The position numbers and the translations under genes are program-made. This document shows positions 41,780 to 52,173 of a stretch of 64,000 bases of DNA, piece after piece. Each line of letters begins with the position of its first letter. Positions within the stretch are counted from its first letter, which is position 1. The stretch is from Rhabdochromatium marinum (GTDB lineage Bacteria; Pseudomonadota; Gammaproteobacteria; Chromatiales; Chromatiaceae). The notes beneath the pieces are model-generated. The model was given only the letters and a program-made list of their open reading frames with translations. It ran no database searches and was not told where the DNA came from. The DNA lies in NCBI RefSeq assembly GCF_016583795.1, contig NZ_NRRS01000006.1, positions 62,001 to 126,000 of the forward strand. Reading direction: 5' to 3'.

Positions 41780-43066
41780 CTAGGCTAGGTTCATTGATTT
41801 GCCATGCTCGATCAGGTGTTCGAACTCATGGCGATAATGTTTCAAAAAGCTTTGCACCGGCATGGCTGCGGCATCACCGAGCGCGCAGATGGTACGCCCG
41901 CCAATGCGCCCGGCAACGCTGTCGAGCAGCTCCAAGTCCTTTGCCTGCCCCTGCCCGGCCCGAATGCGCTCCAGCACCCGTGCCAGCCAGCCGGTTCCTT
42001 CCCGACAGGGCGTGCATTGTCCGCAGGACTCATGGGCGTAGAAGTGCGCCAAATTGGCTAGCACCTTGACCATGCAGGTGCCTTCGGCGATTACGATCAC
42101 TGCACCTGAGCCCAACATGGAACCGGCCTTGGTGATGGAATCGTAATCCATATCCACGCTCATCATGCGCTCACCGGGAACCACCGGCACGGAAGAACCG
42201 CCGGGGATGACCGCTTTGAGAGCTCGACCGTCCTGCATGCCGCCAGCCAGTTCAAGCAAATCCTTAAAGGGCGTGCCCAAGGGAACCTCAAAATTGCCCG
42301 GCTTGGCAACATGGCCAGTCACCGAGAACAATTTGGGGCCGCCGTTATTGGGGCGTCCCTGATCGAGAAACCATTGACCGCCCTTCTCCAGAATCACCGG
42401 CACCGAGGCCAGGGATTCGGTGTTGTTAATAGTGGTCGGGCGCCCGAACAAACCCGCTTGTGCCGGGAATGGCGGCTTGTAACGGGGCTGCCCCTTCTTG
42501 CCTTCGATTGACTCCAGCAGCGCCGTCTCCTCACCGCAAATATAGGCTCCAGCCCCGAGGTGGGTGTAAAGGTCAAAGTCCACCCCCGAGTCAAAGACAT
42601 TTTTGCCAATCAGGCCGGCACCATAGGCTTCTTCAAGTGCAGCTTCAAAGCGGGCGATCGGCTCGTAGAACTCGCCGCGAATGTAGTTGTAACCCGCCGT
42701 CGCCCCAATGCAGTAACCGGCAATGGCCATGCCTTCGATGAGTTGATGGGGGTTATAGCGCAGGATATCGCGATCCTTGCAAGTGCCCGGCTCACCTTCA
42801 TCCGAATTGCACACAATGTATTTCTGCCCAGGCGCCTGCCGCGGCATGAAACTCCATTTGAGTCCGGTGGGAAAACCAGCCCCACCCCGACCGCGCAATG
42901 CGGACAGCTTAAGTTCCTCGATCACATCACCGGGGTCAATCCGGTTGCGCAGAATGCGTTCCCACTGCTGATAGCCACCCAGTGCGCGGTATTCTTCCAA
43001 CCGGTAACGTCGCTCAGGCGGCAAATGCATCGTGCGGAAGCAGACGGTATTTTGGTTTTCAACCAT
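41780..43066 (-). CDS. nuoF: NADH-quinone oxidoreductase subunit F
   Basis: NADH-binding flavoprotein, 428 residues. The glycine-rich NADH/FMN site is [15 protein letters not shown], the second FMN region [17 protein letters not shown], and the N3 [4Fe-4S] ligands are in [12 protein letters not shown] plus a later Cys ([10 protein letters not shown]). Placed after nuoE with a 26-base gap. Confidence 0.97.
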   Translation of the reverse strand: MVENQNTVCFRTMHLPPERRYRLEEYRALGGYQQWERILRNRIDPGDVIEELKLSALRGRGGAGFPTGLKWSFMPRQAPGQKYIVCNSDEGEPGTCKDRDILRYNPHQLIEGMAIAGYCIGATAGYNYIRGEFYEPIARFEAALEEAYGAGLIGKNVFDSGVDFDLYTHLGAGAYICGEETALLESIEGKKGQPRYKPPFPAQAGLFGRPTTINNTESLASVPVILEKGGQWFLDQGRPNNGGPKLFSVTGHVAKPGNFEVPLGTPFKDLLELAGGMQDGRALKAVIPGGSSVPVVPGERMMSVDMDYDSITKAGSMLGSGAVIVIAEGTCMVKVLANLAHFYAHESCGQCTPCREGTGWLARVLERIRAGQGQAKDLELLDSVAGRIGGRTICALGDAAAMPVQSFLKHYRHEFEHLIEHGKSMNLA

Positions 43067-43092
43067 ATTCGCAATCCCAGCCCTAACCCGCG

Positions 43093-43620
43093 CTAGTCGA
43101 GGACATCAATGAGCTTGTCGAGTGCCGCCGGGGTCAAACACTCATGGTAAACCTTGTCGATCAGCACTGCTGGCGCGTCCTTGCAGGCACCGAGGCACTC
43201 GAACTCCTTGAGGGTAAAGCGACCATCCTCGCTGGTTTCCCCTGGAGCGACGCCATAGCGTTCGCGCACATGGTCGATCAATTCCTCACTGCCATTGAGC
43301 ATACAGGAAATGCTGTTGCAGACGCAGACCTTGTGGCGACCGACCGGCTCAAGATCATACATCCCGTAAAAGCTTGCAACTTCATACACGGACATTGCCG
43401 GCATATCGAGATAGGCGGCAACAGCGTCCATCAGTTCACGCGTCAGCGAGCCACCATTGGCATCCTGCACCAGAGTCAGGGTCGGCATCACCGCCGATTG
43501 CTTCCATTCCGGTGGATATTTCGCAATCTCGCGATCAATCGCAGCACGAATATCATCTGTAAACAAACTGGACTTATCGGCATCACGCGCGACAGTCAGC
43601 GGAGCGGTACGAAAGCTCAT
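43093..43620 (-). CDS. nuoE: NADH-quinone oxidoreductase subunit E
   Basis: Thioredoxin-like subunit of 175 residues carrying the N1a [2Fe-2S] cluster. The ligand cysteines lie in [10 protein letters not shown] and [11 protein letters not shown]. Its ATG overlaps the TGA of nuoD by one base, implying coupled translation. Confidence 0.97.
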   Translation of the reverse strand: MSFRTAPLTVARDADKSSLFTDDIRAAIDREIAKYPPEWKQSAVMPTLTLVQDANGGSLTRELMDAVAAYLDMPAMSVYEVASFYGMYDLEPVGRHKVCVCNSISCMLNGSEELIDHVRERYGVAPGETSEDGRFTLKEFECLGACKDAPAVLIDKVYHECLTPAALDKLIDVLD

Positions 43621-44879
43621 CAGCGGTCGACCTCCCCAAAGACAATATCCATGGTGCCAATGATGGCCACTACATCGGCCAGCATGTGACCTCTTGACAT
43701 TTCATCCAAAGCCGAGAGATGTGCAAAGCCCGGAGCCCGCACCTTGAGTCGATAGGGTTTGTTGGCGCCATCGGCAATGATGTAGCAGCCAAACTCACCT
43801 TTGGGCGCCTCAACCGCAGCATAGACCTCGCCTGCCGGCGGGCAATACCCCTCGGTGAAAAGTTTGAAGTGATGAATCAGGGCTTCCATATCATCTTTCA
43901 TGCCCACCCGATTCGGTGGCGTCACTTTGTGATCACCTAGCATCACCGGGCCGGGATTGGCACGCAGCCAATCGAGGCATTGACGAATAATCCGGTTTGA
44001 CTGGCGCATTTCCTCAACGCGTACCAGATAGCGGTCATAGCAATCACCATTGACCCCCACCGGAATATCGAAATCGACCTTGTCATAGGCCGCATAGGGC
44101 TGCTTCTTGCGCAAATCCCATTCCACGCCCGAGCCACGCAACATGGGACCGGTAAAGCCGATTGCCTGCGCACGCTCGCCATCGACCACCCCAATGCCGA
44201 CCGTGCGTTGCTTCCAGATGCGATTATCAGTGAGCAGGGTCTCGTATTCATCGACCAGCGCCGGAAAGCGCTCGGTGAAGTCCTGAATGAAATCCAGCAA
44301 CGACCCTTCGCGTGCCTGATTGCGGCGGCGGAACTCTGCTGAGCTATGCCATTTGGTTTTGTCATCGGCAAAGCGCGGCATTTGCCCCGGCAGATCGCGA
44401 TACACCCCGCCGGGTCGGTAATAGGTCGCATGCAGACGCGCACCCGACACGGCTTCATAGCAGTCCATCAGGTCTTCGCGCTCGCGAAAACAGTAGAGGA
44501 ACACGCTCATGGCGCCGACATCCAGCGCATGCGCCCCCAGCCACATCAGATGATTCAGAATCCGGGTGATTTCATCAAACAGGGTACGGATGTATTGCGC
44601 CCGCTCAGGCGCCTCAATGCCAAGCAATTTTTCGATGGCGCGCACATAGCCATGCTCATTGCACATCATGGACACGTAATCGAGACGATCCATGTAGCCA
44701 ATGCTTTGATTGAAGGGCTTGGTTTCGGCCAGCTTTTCGGTACCGCGATGCAAGAGACCGATGTGCGGATCGGCGCGTTCAATGACCTCACCGGACATCT
44801 CCAGCACCAAGCGCAGCACCCCATGAGCGGCCGGGTGCTGGGGGCCGAAATTCAGCGTGTAGTTGCGAATCTCAGGCAT
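43620..44879 (-). CDS. nuoD: NADH-quinone oxidoreductase subunit D
   Basis: 49-kDa subunit forming the quinone site with NuoB; homologous to the [NiFe]-hydrogenase large subunit without its nickel ligands. 419 residues from ATG 44879 ([20 protein letters not shown]), which overlaps the end of nuoC by 8 bases. The conserved His in GPQHPAAHG and the [12 protein letters not shown] region are present. An ATG four codons further upstream is possible. Confidence 0.97.
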   Translation of the reverse strand: MPEIRNYTLNFGPQHPAAHGVLRLVLEMSGEVIERADPHIGLLHRGTEKLAETKPFNQSIGYMDRLDYVSMMCNEHGYVRAIEKLLGIEAPERAQYIRTLFDEITRILNHLMWLGAHALDVGAMSVFLYCFREREDLMDCYEAVSGARLHATYYRPGGVYRDLPGQMPRFADDKTKWHSSAEFRRRNQAREGSLLDFIQDFTERFPALVDEYETLLTDNRIWKQRTVGIGVVDGERAQAIGFTGPMLRGSGVEWDLRKKQPYAAYDKVDFDIPVGVNGDCYDRYLVRVEEMRQSNRIIRQCLDWLRANPGPVMLGDHKVTPPNRVGMKDDMEALIHHFKLFTEGYCPPAGEVYAAVEAPKGEFGCYIIADGANKPYRLKVRAPGFAHLSALDEMSRGHMLADVVAIIGTMDIVFGEVDR

Positions 44880-45615
44880 CCGCCCCTCCATTGCTCAGGG
44901 CATCACCGAGGTAGCGGCTGTCATCACGGATGACGCGCGGCACCAGTACCCGTGGATCAATTTCAACCGGTTCGTAAACGACTCGCTGTTGTTCGGGATC
45001 ATAGCGCATCGCCACCTGACCACTCAGGGGGAAATCCTTGCGAAACGGATGGCCAACAAAGCCGTAATCAGTCAGAATGCGGCGCAAATCGGGATGCCCG
45101 CTGAACAGGATGCCAAACAGATCAAAAGCCTCGCGTTCAAACCAGTCTGCCACCGGCCACAGCGGCACGACAGAATCGACCATAGGGGGCGAACCTGGGG
45201 CATCAACGGGTGCATACACGCGCAATCGCAGCCGGCGATTGTGCTTAAGCGACAGCAGGTGATAGACCACCGCAAAACGTTGGGGAGAGTCGAGTTGCAG
45301 ATCCGGTTCGCGATCAACACCGCGCCCGAAACCACTGGAGGCGGCCAGCTCCGTCTCCCATTCCGACTGACCCAAGGCGGCATAATCCACCCCGCACAAA
45401 TCGATGAGCTGTGAGAACTGGAACTCAGGACGATCACGCAAGTCGCCACACACAGAAAGGAGTTCGGAGGCCTGAACAACCAGGGTGATTTCGCCATGTG
45501 CACTGTGCAATTCAAGTGCGCGTGCGGCAAAAACTTCGGCCAGGGACACAGCCAGCGCATCCAGGCGCGCATCACCGGTCGTCGCGGAAGGTGCGGTTAC
45601 AACAGGTTGATTCAC
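44872..45615 (-). CDS. nuoC: NADH-quinone oxidoreductase subunit C
   Basis: 30-kDa peripheral subunit that scaffolds the hydrophilic arm. Conserved parts are [10 protein letters not shown], the region around [21 protein letters not shown], and [23 protein letters not shown]. The only in-frame ATG (45723) lies 85 bases inside nuoB and gives an atypical leader. I prefer the GTG at 45615 (247 residues), 23 bases after the nuoB stop, although its ribosome site is weak. It is separate from nuoD, unlike the fused NuoCD of E. coli. Confidence 0.93.
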   Translation of the reverse strand: MNQPVVTAPSATTGDARLDALAVSLAEVFAARALELHSAHGEITLVVQASELLSVCGDLRDRPEFQFSQLIDLCGVDYAALGQSEWETELAASSGFGRGVDREPDLQLDSPQRFAVVYHLLSLKHNRRLRLRVYAPVDAPGSPPMVDSVVPLWPVADWFEREAFDLFGILFSGHPDLRRILTDYGFVGHPFRKDFPLSGQVAMRYDPEQQRVVYEPVEIDPRVLVPRVIRDDSRYLGDALSNGGADA

Positions 45616-45638
45616 AGCAAGCTCAGAGTTTTGCAGAC

Positions 45639-46115
45639 TTAGCGAGCGATCGTATTGGTACGACGGATTTTGTTCTGTAACTGCAGCACGCCATACAGCA
45701 GTGCTTCCGCCGTCGGAGGACATCCGGGAACATAGATATCAACCGGCACGATACGGTCACAGCCACGCACCACTGAATAGGAGTAGTGGTAATAACCACC
45801 GCCATTGGCGCAGGAACCCATGGAGATCACCCAGCGCGGCTCGGCCATTTGATCATAGACTTTACGCAGCGCAGGAGCCATTTTGTTTACGAGGGTCCCA
45901 GCCACAATCATGACATCGGACTGACGTGGACTGGGGCGAAAAATGATCCCGAAGCGATCCAAGTCGTAACGGGCGGCACCGGCATGCATCATTTCAACCG
46001 CACAACAGGCCAAGCCAAAGGTCATCGGCCATAATGAGCCGGTGCGAGCCCAGTTGATTAGCTGATCAGCTGTCGTGGTGACAAAGCCTTCTTCCAGCAA
46101 GCCTTCAATGCTCAT
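45639..46115 (-). CDS. nuoB: NADH-quinone oxidoreductase subunit B
   Basis: Carries cluster N2, which passes electrons to quinone. 158 residues. The tandem cysteines ACCAVEMM plus GSCANGG and [11 protein letters not shown] supply the [4Fe-4S] ligands. A 72-base gap separates it from nuoA. Confidence 0.98.
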   Translation of the reverse strand: MSIEGLLEEGFVTTTADQLINWARTGSLWPMTFGLACCAVEMMHAGAARYDLDRFGIIFRPSPRQSDVMIVAGTLVNKMAPALRKVYDQMAEPRWVISMGSCANGGGYYHYSYSVVRGCDRIVPVDIYVPGCPPTAEALLYGVLQLQNKIRRTNTIAR

Positions 46116-46187
46116 ACCGCACTCCTGTCATTTCACAGGCCCGATAACTCTCGTCACTCAGGCCGACAAGCCGTCGATGTGTCTGCT

Positions 46188-46544
46188 TCACTCCCATTCG
46201 AGCGCTCCTTTTTTCCACTCGTAGATGAAGCCGACCACCAGAATCCCCAGAAACAAACTCATGGCGAGGAATCCAGCCATGCCCAATTCATCCAGAACAA
46301 CGGCCCAAGGAAACAGAAAGGCGATTTCCAGATCAAAGACGATAAACAGGATGGCTACCAGATAATAGCGCACATCAAATTTTATTCGTGCGGACTCGAA
46401 GGCATCAAAGCCGCATTCGTAAGGGGAGTCTTTTTCGGCGTCTGGCTTGCGAGGCCCAAGCAGAGCACCCAACACTAAGGGGCCGACGCCAATGAGCAGC
46501 GCCACCACAACAAAGATCAGAATGTGCAGATAGCCCTCAAGCAT
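46188..46544 (-). CDS. nuoA: NADH-quinone oxidoreductase subunit A
   Basis: Three-helix membrane subunit, 118 residues, first gene of the operon. The TM1-TM2 loop has the conserved [10 protein letters not shown] with its Cys, and TM2 has [20 protein letters not shown] 46544 is chosen; the frame extends upstream into the tRNA-Leu gene but that part reads as non-protein. The nuo promoter probably lies within or upstream of the tRNA region, as only 45 bases separate them. Confidence 0.96.
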   Translation of the reverse strand: MLEGYLHILIFVVVALLIGVGPLVLGALLGPRKPDAEKDSPYECGFDAFESARIKFDVRYYLVAILFIVFDLEIAFLFPWAVVLDELGMAGFLAMSLFLGILVVGFIYEWKKGALEWE

Positions 46545-46589
46545 GCGAGTCTTTCCCCTCGATGATCCACTGGGATCGTTTACAACATT

Positions 46590-46674
46590 TGGTGCCGACG
46601 GCCGGACTCGAACCGGCACGGCTTGCGCCACTGCCCCCTCAAGACAGCGTGTCTACCAATTCCACCACGTCGGC
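46590..46674 (-). tRNA. tRNA-Leu (GAG anticodon)
   Basis: An 85-base class II tRNA. The acceptor stem is GCCGACG/CGTCGGC with encoded ACCA. The D arm includes TGGTAGACACGC, the anticodon loop is TTGAGGG (GAG, reads CUC/CUU), there is a long variable arm, and the T arm is CCGGTTCGAGTCCGG. It sits between secG and nuoA on the same strand, a common gammaproteobacterial order. Confidence 0.95.
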
Positions 46675-46752
46675 GAATACTTTCGTTATCTCACACCACC
46701 ACTATCATGCTTCATGATCATGCTGCATGCAGTATCTGCTGCTTGCTTGGGC

Positions 46753-47307
46753 TTATTGCTCTGTATCATCAGCTGCCGCATCACCATCGACGGCCGGGAC
46801 TGCCACTGGTGGCATATCGGAGCTTGGCTCATCGAGCTTTGCGCCTTCTGAGTTGCCAGACTCTAAACCGGAAGCCTCTGAACTGGCCGCCTCAGCAGGC
46901 ATTTCGACGCTGGGCAAATCACTCGGCTGATTGACCGGCGGCCCATCTTCCGGCACCGAACCGTTCACAACCGGCAAATCAGTATTCTGATCAGAGCCTA
47001 AATCAGTCGGCGGTTCAGGCATCGAGCGCTGAATCTCTGTCTGCGGCAGGTTGTCCATTAAGCCCGCTGGCTCTTCAACTTTGGTCGCATAGTAGGCGAG
47101 CGCAATACTGGTCAGAAAAAAAGCGGTTGCCAGAATCGCAGTCGAACGCGACAAAAAATTACCTGAACCCTGCGCACCAAAGACGGTCGCCGAAGCTCCG
47201 CTACCGAAGGCAGCGCCAGCATCGGCGCCTTTGCCGTGCTGTATCAGGATCAGTCCGATCAGCCCGATCGCGAGTAACAGATGTAAGATGGTTAAAATCG
47301 TTTGCAT
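46753..47307 (-). CDS. secG: Preprotein translocase subunit SecG, extended C-terminus
   Basis: Small membrane partner of SecYE that helps protein export. The first 75 residues are a normal SecG: two helices around [36 protein letters not shown]. The remaining 110 residues are a low-complexity tail rich in Pro, Ser, Glu, Asp and Ala. SecG is usually about 75-115 residues (E. coli 110), so this one (184) is unusually long. It lies between tpiA and tRNA-Leu. Confidence 0.93.
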   Translation of the reverse strand: MQTILTILHLLLAIGLIGLILIQHGKGADAGAAFGSGASATVFGAQGSGNFLSRSTAILATAFFLTSIALAYYATKVEEPAGLMDNLPQTEIQRSMPEPPTDLGSDQNTDLPVVNGSVPEDGPPVNQPSDLPSVEMPAEAASSEASGLESGNSEGAKLDEPSSDMPPVAVPAVDGDAAADDTEQ

Positions 47308-47392
47308 GAAACACTCGCGACATCAAGCGGTCACTGCTTGGTTTGCGATTCCTGATTAACTCTATAATACGCTTTATGCTAGTGTAACACGC

Positions 47393-48154
47393 TTAGGCAT
47401 TGGCCTCAGCCGCAGCACAGATGGCCAGAAAATCACTAGCCTTCAACGCTGCCCCACCGATCAGCCCGCCGTCGATGTCGGCCTGACCGATTAATTCCAT
47501 CGCATTGACGGGCTTCATGCTGCCACCATAGAGAATGCGCACGGCATCGGCTTGAGGTTGGCTTTTGGCACGAATACGCTGGCGCAAAAAGGCATGAACC
47601 TCTTGAGCCTGTTCAGGTGTGGCGGTCACACCGGTACCAATAGCCCAAACCGGCTCGTAAGCAATCACACCACGCCCAATCGCCTCGGCACCCAGTCCTT
47701 CGAGAACAGCGTCGAGATGGCGGGCTACTACTTCTTCAGTGCGGCCATGTTCGCGCTCTTCGAGCGACTCCCCTACACAGAGGATCGGGGTTAAATCACT
47801 GGCGAGTGCCTGCTCATACTTTTTAGCAACAATGGCATCCGTCTCAGCATTAAACATACGCCGCTCGGAGTGACCAATAATGGCATAAGTACAACCAAAA
47901 TCTTTCAGCATGACAGCGGAGACTTGGCCAGTGAACGCACCATTGGTCTCGCGTGAGACATCCTGCGAACCCCAGCGAATACCGGTTCCGGCTAGCAGCT
48001 CTTCCATCTTATAGAGATACGGAAAAGGCGGGCAGACGGCAATTTCTGCCTTATGGATATTCGCGGCTCCAGCCTTGATACTGTTCAACAGATCGGCAGC
48101 ATCGGCTTTGCTGCCGTTCATTTTCCAATTTCCCGCAACCAGTGGTTGGCGCAT
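47393..48154 (-). CDS. tpiA: Triosephosphate isomerase
   Basis: Interconverts dihydroxyacetone phosphate and glyceraldehyde 3-phosphate in glycolysis, gluconeogenesis and the Calvin cycle. 253 residues. Substrate-binding Lys is in GNWKMNG, the electrophilic His in AIIGHSERR, the catalytic Glu in IAYEPVWAIGTG, and the phosphate loop in ILYGGSMKP and GGLIGGAAL. The tpiA-secG-tRNA-Leu order is standard. Confidence 0.98.
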   Translation of the reverse strand: MRQPLVAGNWKMNGSKADAADLLNSIKAGAANIHKAEIAVCPPFPYLYKMEELLAGTGIRWGSQDVSRETNGAFTGQVSAVMLKDFGCTYAIIGHSERRMFNAETDAIVAKKYEQALASDLTPILCVGESLEEREHGRTEEVVARHLDAVLEGLGAEAIGRGVIAYEPVWAIGTGVTATPEQAQEVHAFLRQRIRAKSQPQADAVRILYGGSMKPVNAMELIGQADIDGGLIGGAALKASDFLAICAAAEANA

Positions 48155-48488
48155 GTCAAACCCTCGGTGAAAGAGCCGTGCATATTAGCGATAATGCGCG
48201 CGATGCGCAACACCAGTGCGCAATCTCTTCGCATGCTGCGCACGACAGGCGCGACTGAACTTGGCCGTCAGACCCGATCAATCTTTCTGATTCAAACATT
48301 TGAGCAATACCCGGCATATTTTGCCACAATATGGCCCGGCACTCCAGATCAAGCGGTTGGACCTTGCGGTCTGATCCCCTGAGCGCTAAATAAAATCGCA
48401 GAACCCCAGGCCCTCGCGCCCGCTCGGTCCGATCCATAGCAGCGCCGGCCATCTGCCTGCCGCGGCCAAGCACAGGAATTTTTCACTC
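48155..48488. other. Divergent intergenic region tpiA / DUF342 gene
   Basis: 334 bases between two divergent genes; it should contain both promoters. The short frames in it are not protein-like. An AT-rich patch around 48300-48340 is the best place for a promoter facing the DUF342 gene, but no convincing -35/-10 pair was identified. Confidence 0.4.
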
Positions 48489-50189
48489 ATGACCCCGGAT
48501 TCGAATAACGCCAACCCTCCATCCGCCACTCAAACGCAAGTTACCCTGCAGCGCAACCCGACGGGCACCAAGGTGCTGGCCGTGGTGAGCAACGGCGAAC
48601 AGCCGCTGACGATTGACAAAAACTGGCTTGTGGCCGAACTGAACAGCAGCGGCCTCAAGGGCGCCCAGATTTCCAAGCAGGGCATTCAGAAGCTGCAGCG
48701 GATGTTGCTCAACAAAGAGGATGGCGAGATCGAAATCGGTGAATGTCATGATGCCATCGTCAGCCTCCAGGTGAGCGAAGACAAGCTGTCGGCCAAGCTG
48801 TTGCTAAAAACCGCGCGCGGAGGGGAGCCGGCGACGGTCGAGCATGTCACGGAAGTCATCAATCACTTCAACCTCGCCAGCCAGCTGATCGATCATGCTG
48901 CCATTAACCGTCTGCTGGCTGCCGCCCCCAAGGCCACCGCCGGCACGACCTTGCAAATCGTCATCGCGCGCGGCAAAGCGCCCGTTGATGGCCAACACAG
49001 CATTTTTGAACCACTGGTGGAAATCACCGAGCGACGCCCGACCCGGCGCGCCGATGGCTCTTTGAATTACCGCGAACTCGGTGCCATCCCAACCGTCAAC
49101 CCCGGCGATCACCTGATGCGCCGCCACCCGCCAACGCCAGGGGTCGATGGTTACCGGGTCAACGGCGAACCCATCAAAGCCAAAAACGGCCGTCTGCTCC
49201 AGTTCGGCCCCCACAAAGGTGCGGTGGTCTCCGAGGAAGACCCGAATCTGCTCGTCGCATCCATCACCGGCCAGCCGGTACTCCAGCCCAATGGCGCCTC
49301 CGTTGATCCGCTGCTGAAGGTCAAGGATGTCAATCTGCGCTCCGGCAATATCGACTATGACGGCAGCCTGCTGGTTCAGGGCAGCGTCAGTCCCGGTATG
49401 CAGATTCGGGTAACCGGCGATGTACTGATCACAGAGATGGTCGAATGCGCCGAACTCATCGTTGGCGGCAACCTGAATGTAAAAATGGGTATTTCCGGGC
49501 CGACCGAAAAAAGTAAGCAGGAGTATCAGGATTTGAGCATGAGCGTCCGCTGTGGCGGCAACCTGAGCGCCGGCCATGTCGAAAACGCCACCCTGGATGT
49601 TAAAGGCGACATCACCATCAAAAGCCAGCTCACCCACTGCCAGGTCAGCTGTGACAATCAGCTGATTGTCGGCTCAGCCGGTCAACAGCGCAGCGGCATC
49701 GTCGGCGGGCGCGTCCGCGCAACAAAATTGATTCGCGCCTACAACCTGGGCGCCGAAGCCGGCATTGCCACCGCCGTGATGTTGCAATGCTCCAACGAAC
49801 TCATGGAGCAGCTTAACAAGGTCAAAGAAAACATCGTCTACAAGCAGGGTGATCTCGCCCGCCTGGCGCGAAAAATGGTTGAGCAATCCAAGAAAAAAGA
49901 TGCTGACACCGAAGAACGCCTAAACGAACTCAAGCAACAGAGCGAAGCAGCTAAGGCAGATGCGCAGGCATTAGCCACCGAGCGCGACCAACTTCAGGCC
50001 GTCATCACCGCTATGCTCGACAGTTCCATTGATGTCCCTGGCAATGTCTATCCGCGCGTATCCATTACCATCGGCGATCAAACCCAGGAAGTGGGCAAGG
50101 TGGCACGCGAAGTGAGCTTCTCCTACGACGATGGCAAACTGCTGATGCGCCCACTCGAAAAAGACGCAAAAGCAAAAGCAAGGAAATAA
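48489..50189 (+). CDS. DUF342 / FapA-family protein
   Basis: 566-residue cytoplasmic protein of the FapA (DUF342) family, a scaffold-like beta-helix family known from Vibrio, where it affects flagellar assembly and polar localisation. The N-terminal half is conserved (LGAIPTVNPGDHLMRRHPPTPGVDGYRV). The middle shows the repetitive beta-helix pattern (VQGSVSPGMQIRVTGDVLI, GGNLNVKMGI, CGGNLSAGHVENATLDVKGDITI). A coiled coil is at about 440-510. No flagellar genes are adjacent, so a motility role is uncertain. The start fits the ATG with GGAA about 11 bases upstream. Confidence 0.85.
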   Translation: MTPDSNNANPPSATQTQVTLQRNPTGTKVLAVVSNGEQPLTIDKNWLVAELNSSGLKGAQISKQGIQKLQRMLLNKEDGEIEIGECHDAIVSLQVSEDKLSAKLLLKTARGGEPATVEHVTEVINHFNLASQLIDHAAINRLLAAAPKATAGTTLQIVIARGKAPVDGQHSIFEPLVEITERRPTRRADGSLNYRELGAIPTVNPGDHLMRRHPPTPGVDGYRVNGEPIKAKNGRLLQFGPHKGAVVSEEDPNLLVASITGQPVLQPNGASVDPLLKVKDVNLRSGNIDYDGSLLVQGSVSPGMQIRVTGDVLITEMVECAELIVGGNLNVKMGISGPTEKSKQEYQDLSMSVRCGGNLSAGHVENATLDVKGDITIKSQLTHCQVSCDNQLIVGSAGQQRSGIVGGRVRATKLIRAYNLGAEAGIATAVMLQCSNELMEQLNKVKENIVYKQGDLARLARKMVEQSKKKDADTEERLNELKQQSEAAKADAQALATERDQLQAVITAMLDSSIDVPGNVYPRVSITIGDQTQEVGKVAREVSFSYDDGKLLMRPLEKDAKAKARK

Positions 50190-50193
50190 CCCG

Positions 50194-50523
50194 TTACGCC
50201 CCGGAGGCCAGCTCCGAGCGCTCCGGGGCCGCAACCGCATCATTGGCCGACGAGGCCGGCTTTTTGCGCGCCGTCGGCGCTGGCGCGGCCTCCTTACCCT
50301 TGAGAATTCGCTCAACTGTGCGAGCATGGCGCGCGAGATGAATCGTCAGCTCCTCAAGATCCGTATCCGGCAGGTTGGGCAGCACCTGCTCATCGCGCAG
50401 CCACTGCGCCAGAGCATCGGCAACATCCAGCGCCTTATCGTAAGCATCCGCTTGTTTTTTATCGGCCGTTCGCAAGCGTTCCACTCCCTGCTTGTCTTTG
50501 ACGATGTATTCAATTTCAATCAC
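50194..50523 (-). CDS. YebG-family protein
   Basis: 109-residue protein resembling E. coli YebG, a small SOS-inducible protein of unknown function. The matching part is residues 1-75: IEIEYIVKDKQGVERL, KKQADAYDKALDVADALAQWL. The C-terminal 35 residues are an Ala/Pro/Lys tail. Starts at GTG 50523 with AGGAG 8 bases upstream. It lies 32 bases after gltA on the same strand, so read-through from gltA is likely. I find no CTG-N10-CAG LexA box in that gap, so SOS control is not supported here. Confidence 0.7.
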   Translation of the reverse strand: MIEIEYIVKDKQGVERLRTADKKQADAYDKALDVADALAQWLRDEQVLPNLPDTDLEELTIHLARHARTVERILKGKEAAPAPTARKKPASSANDAVAAPERSELASGA

Positions 50524-50555
50524 GGTAACGGCTCCTGTCGTCTGGCCTGCTGTCC

Positions 50556-51851
50556 TCAGCGCTTTGAGATCGGCACATAATCGCGCACCTGCGGGCCATG
50601 ATAAATCTGCCGGGGCCGGCCGATGCGCATGCTCGGCTCACTCATCATCTCCGCCCAATGTGAAACCCAGCCGACGGTGCGCGCCAGCGCAAACATCACC
50701 GTGAACATGTTGCGCGGAATGCCCAAGGCCTGATAGATGATTCCAGAGTAGAAATCAACATTCGGATAGAGCTTGCGCTCGACAAAATATTCATCCTCAA
50801 GCGCAATGCGCTCCAGCTCCAGGGCCAGATCAAAGAGCGGATTCTTGTTATCCGCCAGCTCCTCTAACACCTGATGGCACACCTCACGAATGATCTTGGC
50901 ACGCGGGTCGTAATTCTTATAGACCCGATGCCCAAAGCCCATCAACCGAAACGGATCATCCTTATCCTTGGCTTTCTCGATGAACTTGGCGACATTCTCG
51001 ACCCGGCCAATTTCCGTCAGCATATCCAGCACCGCCTCATTCGCCCCACCGTGCGCAGGCCCCCAGAGCGAGGCTACGCCAGCGGCAATACAGGCAAAGG
51101 GATTGGCCCCCGAACTGCCGGCCAGACGCACGGTTGAGGTACTGGCATTCTGCTCATGATCGGCGTGCAAGATGAACAGCAGATTCAGTGCCTTCTCCGC
51201 GATCAGACGTGGTTCGTAATCGGCGCAAGGCGTTGCAAACATCATGTAGAGAAAGTTGGCGCAATAGCGCAGATCATTGCGCGGATACATGATGGGCTCA
51301 CCGACATTATGCTTATAGGTCGCGGCGGCAATACTGGGAATCTTGGCAATTAACCGATGGGCGGAAATTTCGCGATAGCGCGGATCATTCACATTAATCG
51401 AATCGTGATAGAAGGCCGACAAGGATCCCACCACCCCGCACAGCACCGCCATGGGATGCGCATCGTAGCGAAAGCCGTCGAGAAAACTCTTGAGGTTCTC
51501 ATTCAGCATGGTATGCCGCATGATCACCTCTTCAAAGTCATTCAGCTCCTCCTCGCTGGGCAAATCGCCATAAAACAGCAAATACGCCACTTCAAGAAAA
51601 CTCGCCTTGGTGGCCAGCTGCTCAATCGGATAGCCGCGATACAGGAGCACGCCCTTTTCACCATCGATAAAGGTAATGGCGCTGTGACAACTGGCGGTCG
51701 CCATAAAACCGGGATCATAGGTAAAGAACCCCGCATCCCGATACAGCGATGAAATATCCACTGCCGGCGGCCCGAGCGTCCCATGCTTGAGCGAATACTC
51801 ATGCTGGGTGCCATCGGCGTTATTGGTAAGGGTGATGGTCTCGTTGGTCAT
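50556..51851 (-). CDS. gltA: Citrate synthase (type II)
   Basis: Condenses acetyl-CoA and oxaloacetate to citrate, the entry step of the TCA cycle. 431 residues from ATG 51851 ([14 protein letters not shown]), as in E. coli (427). Catalytic and binding residues appear in [12 protein letters not shown] (His), [13 protein letters not shown] and the C-terminal domain. The N-terminal NADH-sensitive domain of Gram-negative type II enzymes is present. The 322 bases upstream contain several strong inverted repeats. Confidence 0.97.
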   Translation of the reverse strand: MTNETITLTNNADGTQHEYSLKHGTLGPPAVDISSLYRDAGFFTYDPGFMATASCHSAITFIDGEKGVLLYRGYPIEQLATKASFLEVAYLLFYGDLPSEEELNDFEEVIMRHTMLNENLKSFLDGFRYDAHPMAVLCGVVGSLSAFYHDSINVNDPRYREISAHRLIAKIPSIAAATYKHNVGEPIMYPRNDLRYCANFLYMMFATPCADYEPRLIAEKALNLLFILHADHEQNASTSTVRLAGSSGANPFACIAAGVASLWGPAHGGANEAVLDMLTEIGRVENVAKFIEKAKDKDDPFRLMGFGHRVYKNYDPRAKIIREVCHQVLEELADNKNPLFDLALELERIALEDEYFVERKLYPNVDFYSGIIYQALGIPRNMFTVMFALARTVGWVSHWAEMMSEPSMRIGRPRQIYHGPQVRDYVPISKR

Positions 51852-51946
51852 GACAGGACTCCTGGGGACAGACTGCATTGGAGCCGATCCCACAAGGGTG
51901 GTGCCGCGCACTATCGAGATGCGCCGGGAAGGATCAGGCGGATGAC

Positions 51947-51971
51947 CAGTCGGCACCCTGGTGCCTGACTG
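51947..51971. promoter_or_regulatory. Inverted repeat in the gltA leader
   Basis: CAGTCGGCACC pairs with GGTGCC(T)GACTG around a 2-base centre: 11 pairs with one bulged T. It lies about 96 bases upstream of the gltA start, on the side where an operator or leader hairpin would act. It could be a regulator site or an RNA hairpin; the short centre favours a DNA dyad. Confidence 0.4.
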
Positions 51972-52040
51972 TTGGTGGGATATGCTAAGTCATCCGAGGC
52001 GGAGGCTAAAGCACCTTTTTCATGGCGCAAGCAGAATCAA

Positions 52041-52063
52041 CCAGTTGCACAGGGTGCAACCGG
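52041..52063. promoter_or_regulatory. Inverted repeat GTTGCAC-AGG-GTGCAAC
   Basis: Perfect 7-bp dyad with a 3-base spacer, extended by flanking CC/GG after one mismatch. It has the shape of a helix-turn-helix regulator operator, about 190 bases upstream of gltA. Confidence 0.35.
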
Positions 52064-52123
52064 AGAAAAACACATACTAAGGCGGGGCGCCCGCGTCCTA
52101 AAGGTAGGCAGCCGGGAACCGGA

Positions 52124-52148
52124 CAGACCGCGCAGCCAAGGCGGTCTG
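52124..52148. terminator. Hairpin downstream of rpmE
   Basis: Perfect 7-bp inverted repeat CAGACCG / CGGTCTG with an 11-base loop, 26 bases beyond the rpmE stop. No T-run follows on the minus strand, so terminator function is uncertain. Confidence 0.35.
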
Positions 52149-52173
52149 ACCAACCGAAACAAGCGAACGCGAT

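Larger units (their letters stand above)
51852..52173. other. Hairpin-rich intergenic region upstream of gltA
   Basis: 322 bases without a gene, between rpmE and gltA (both minus strand). It should hold the gltA promoter and the rpmE terminator, and contains three clear inverted repeats listed separately. Confidence 0.5.
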
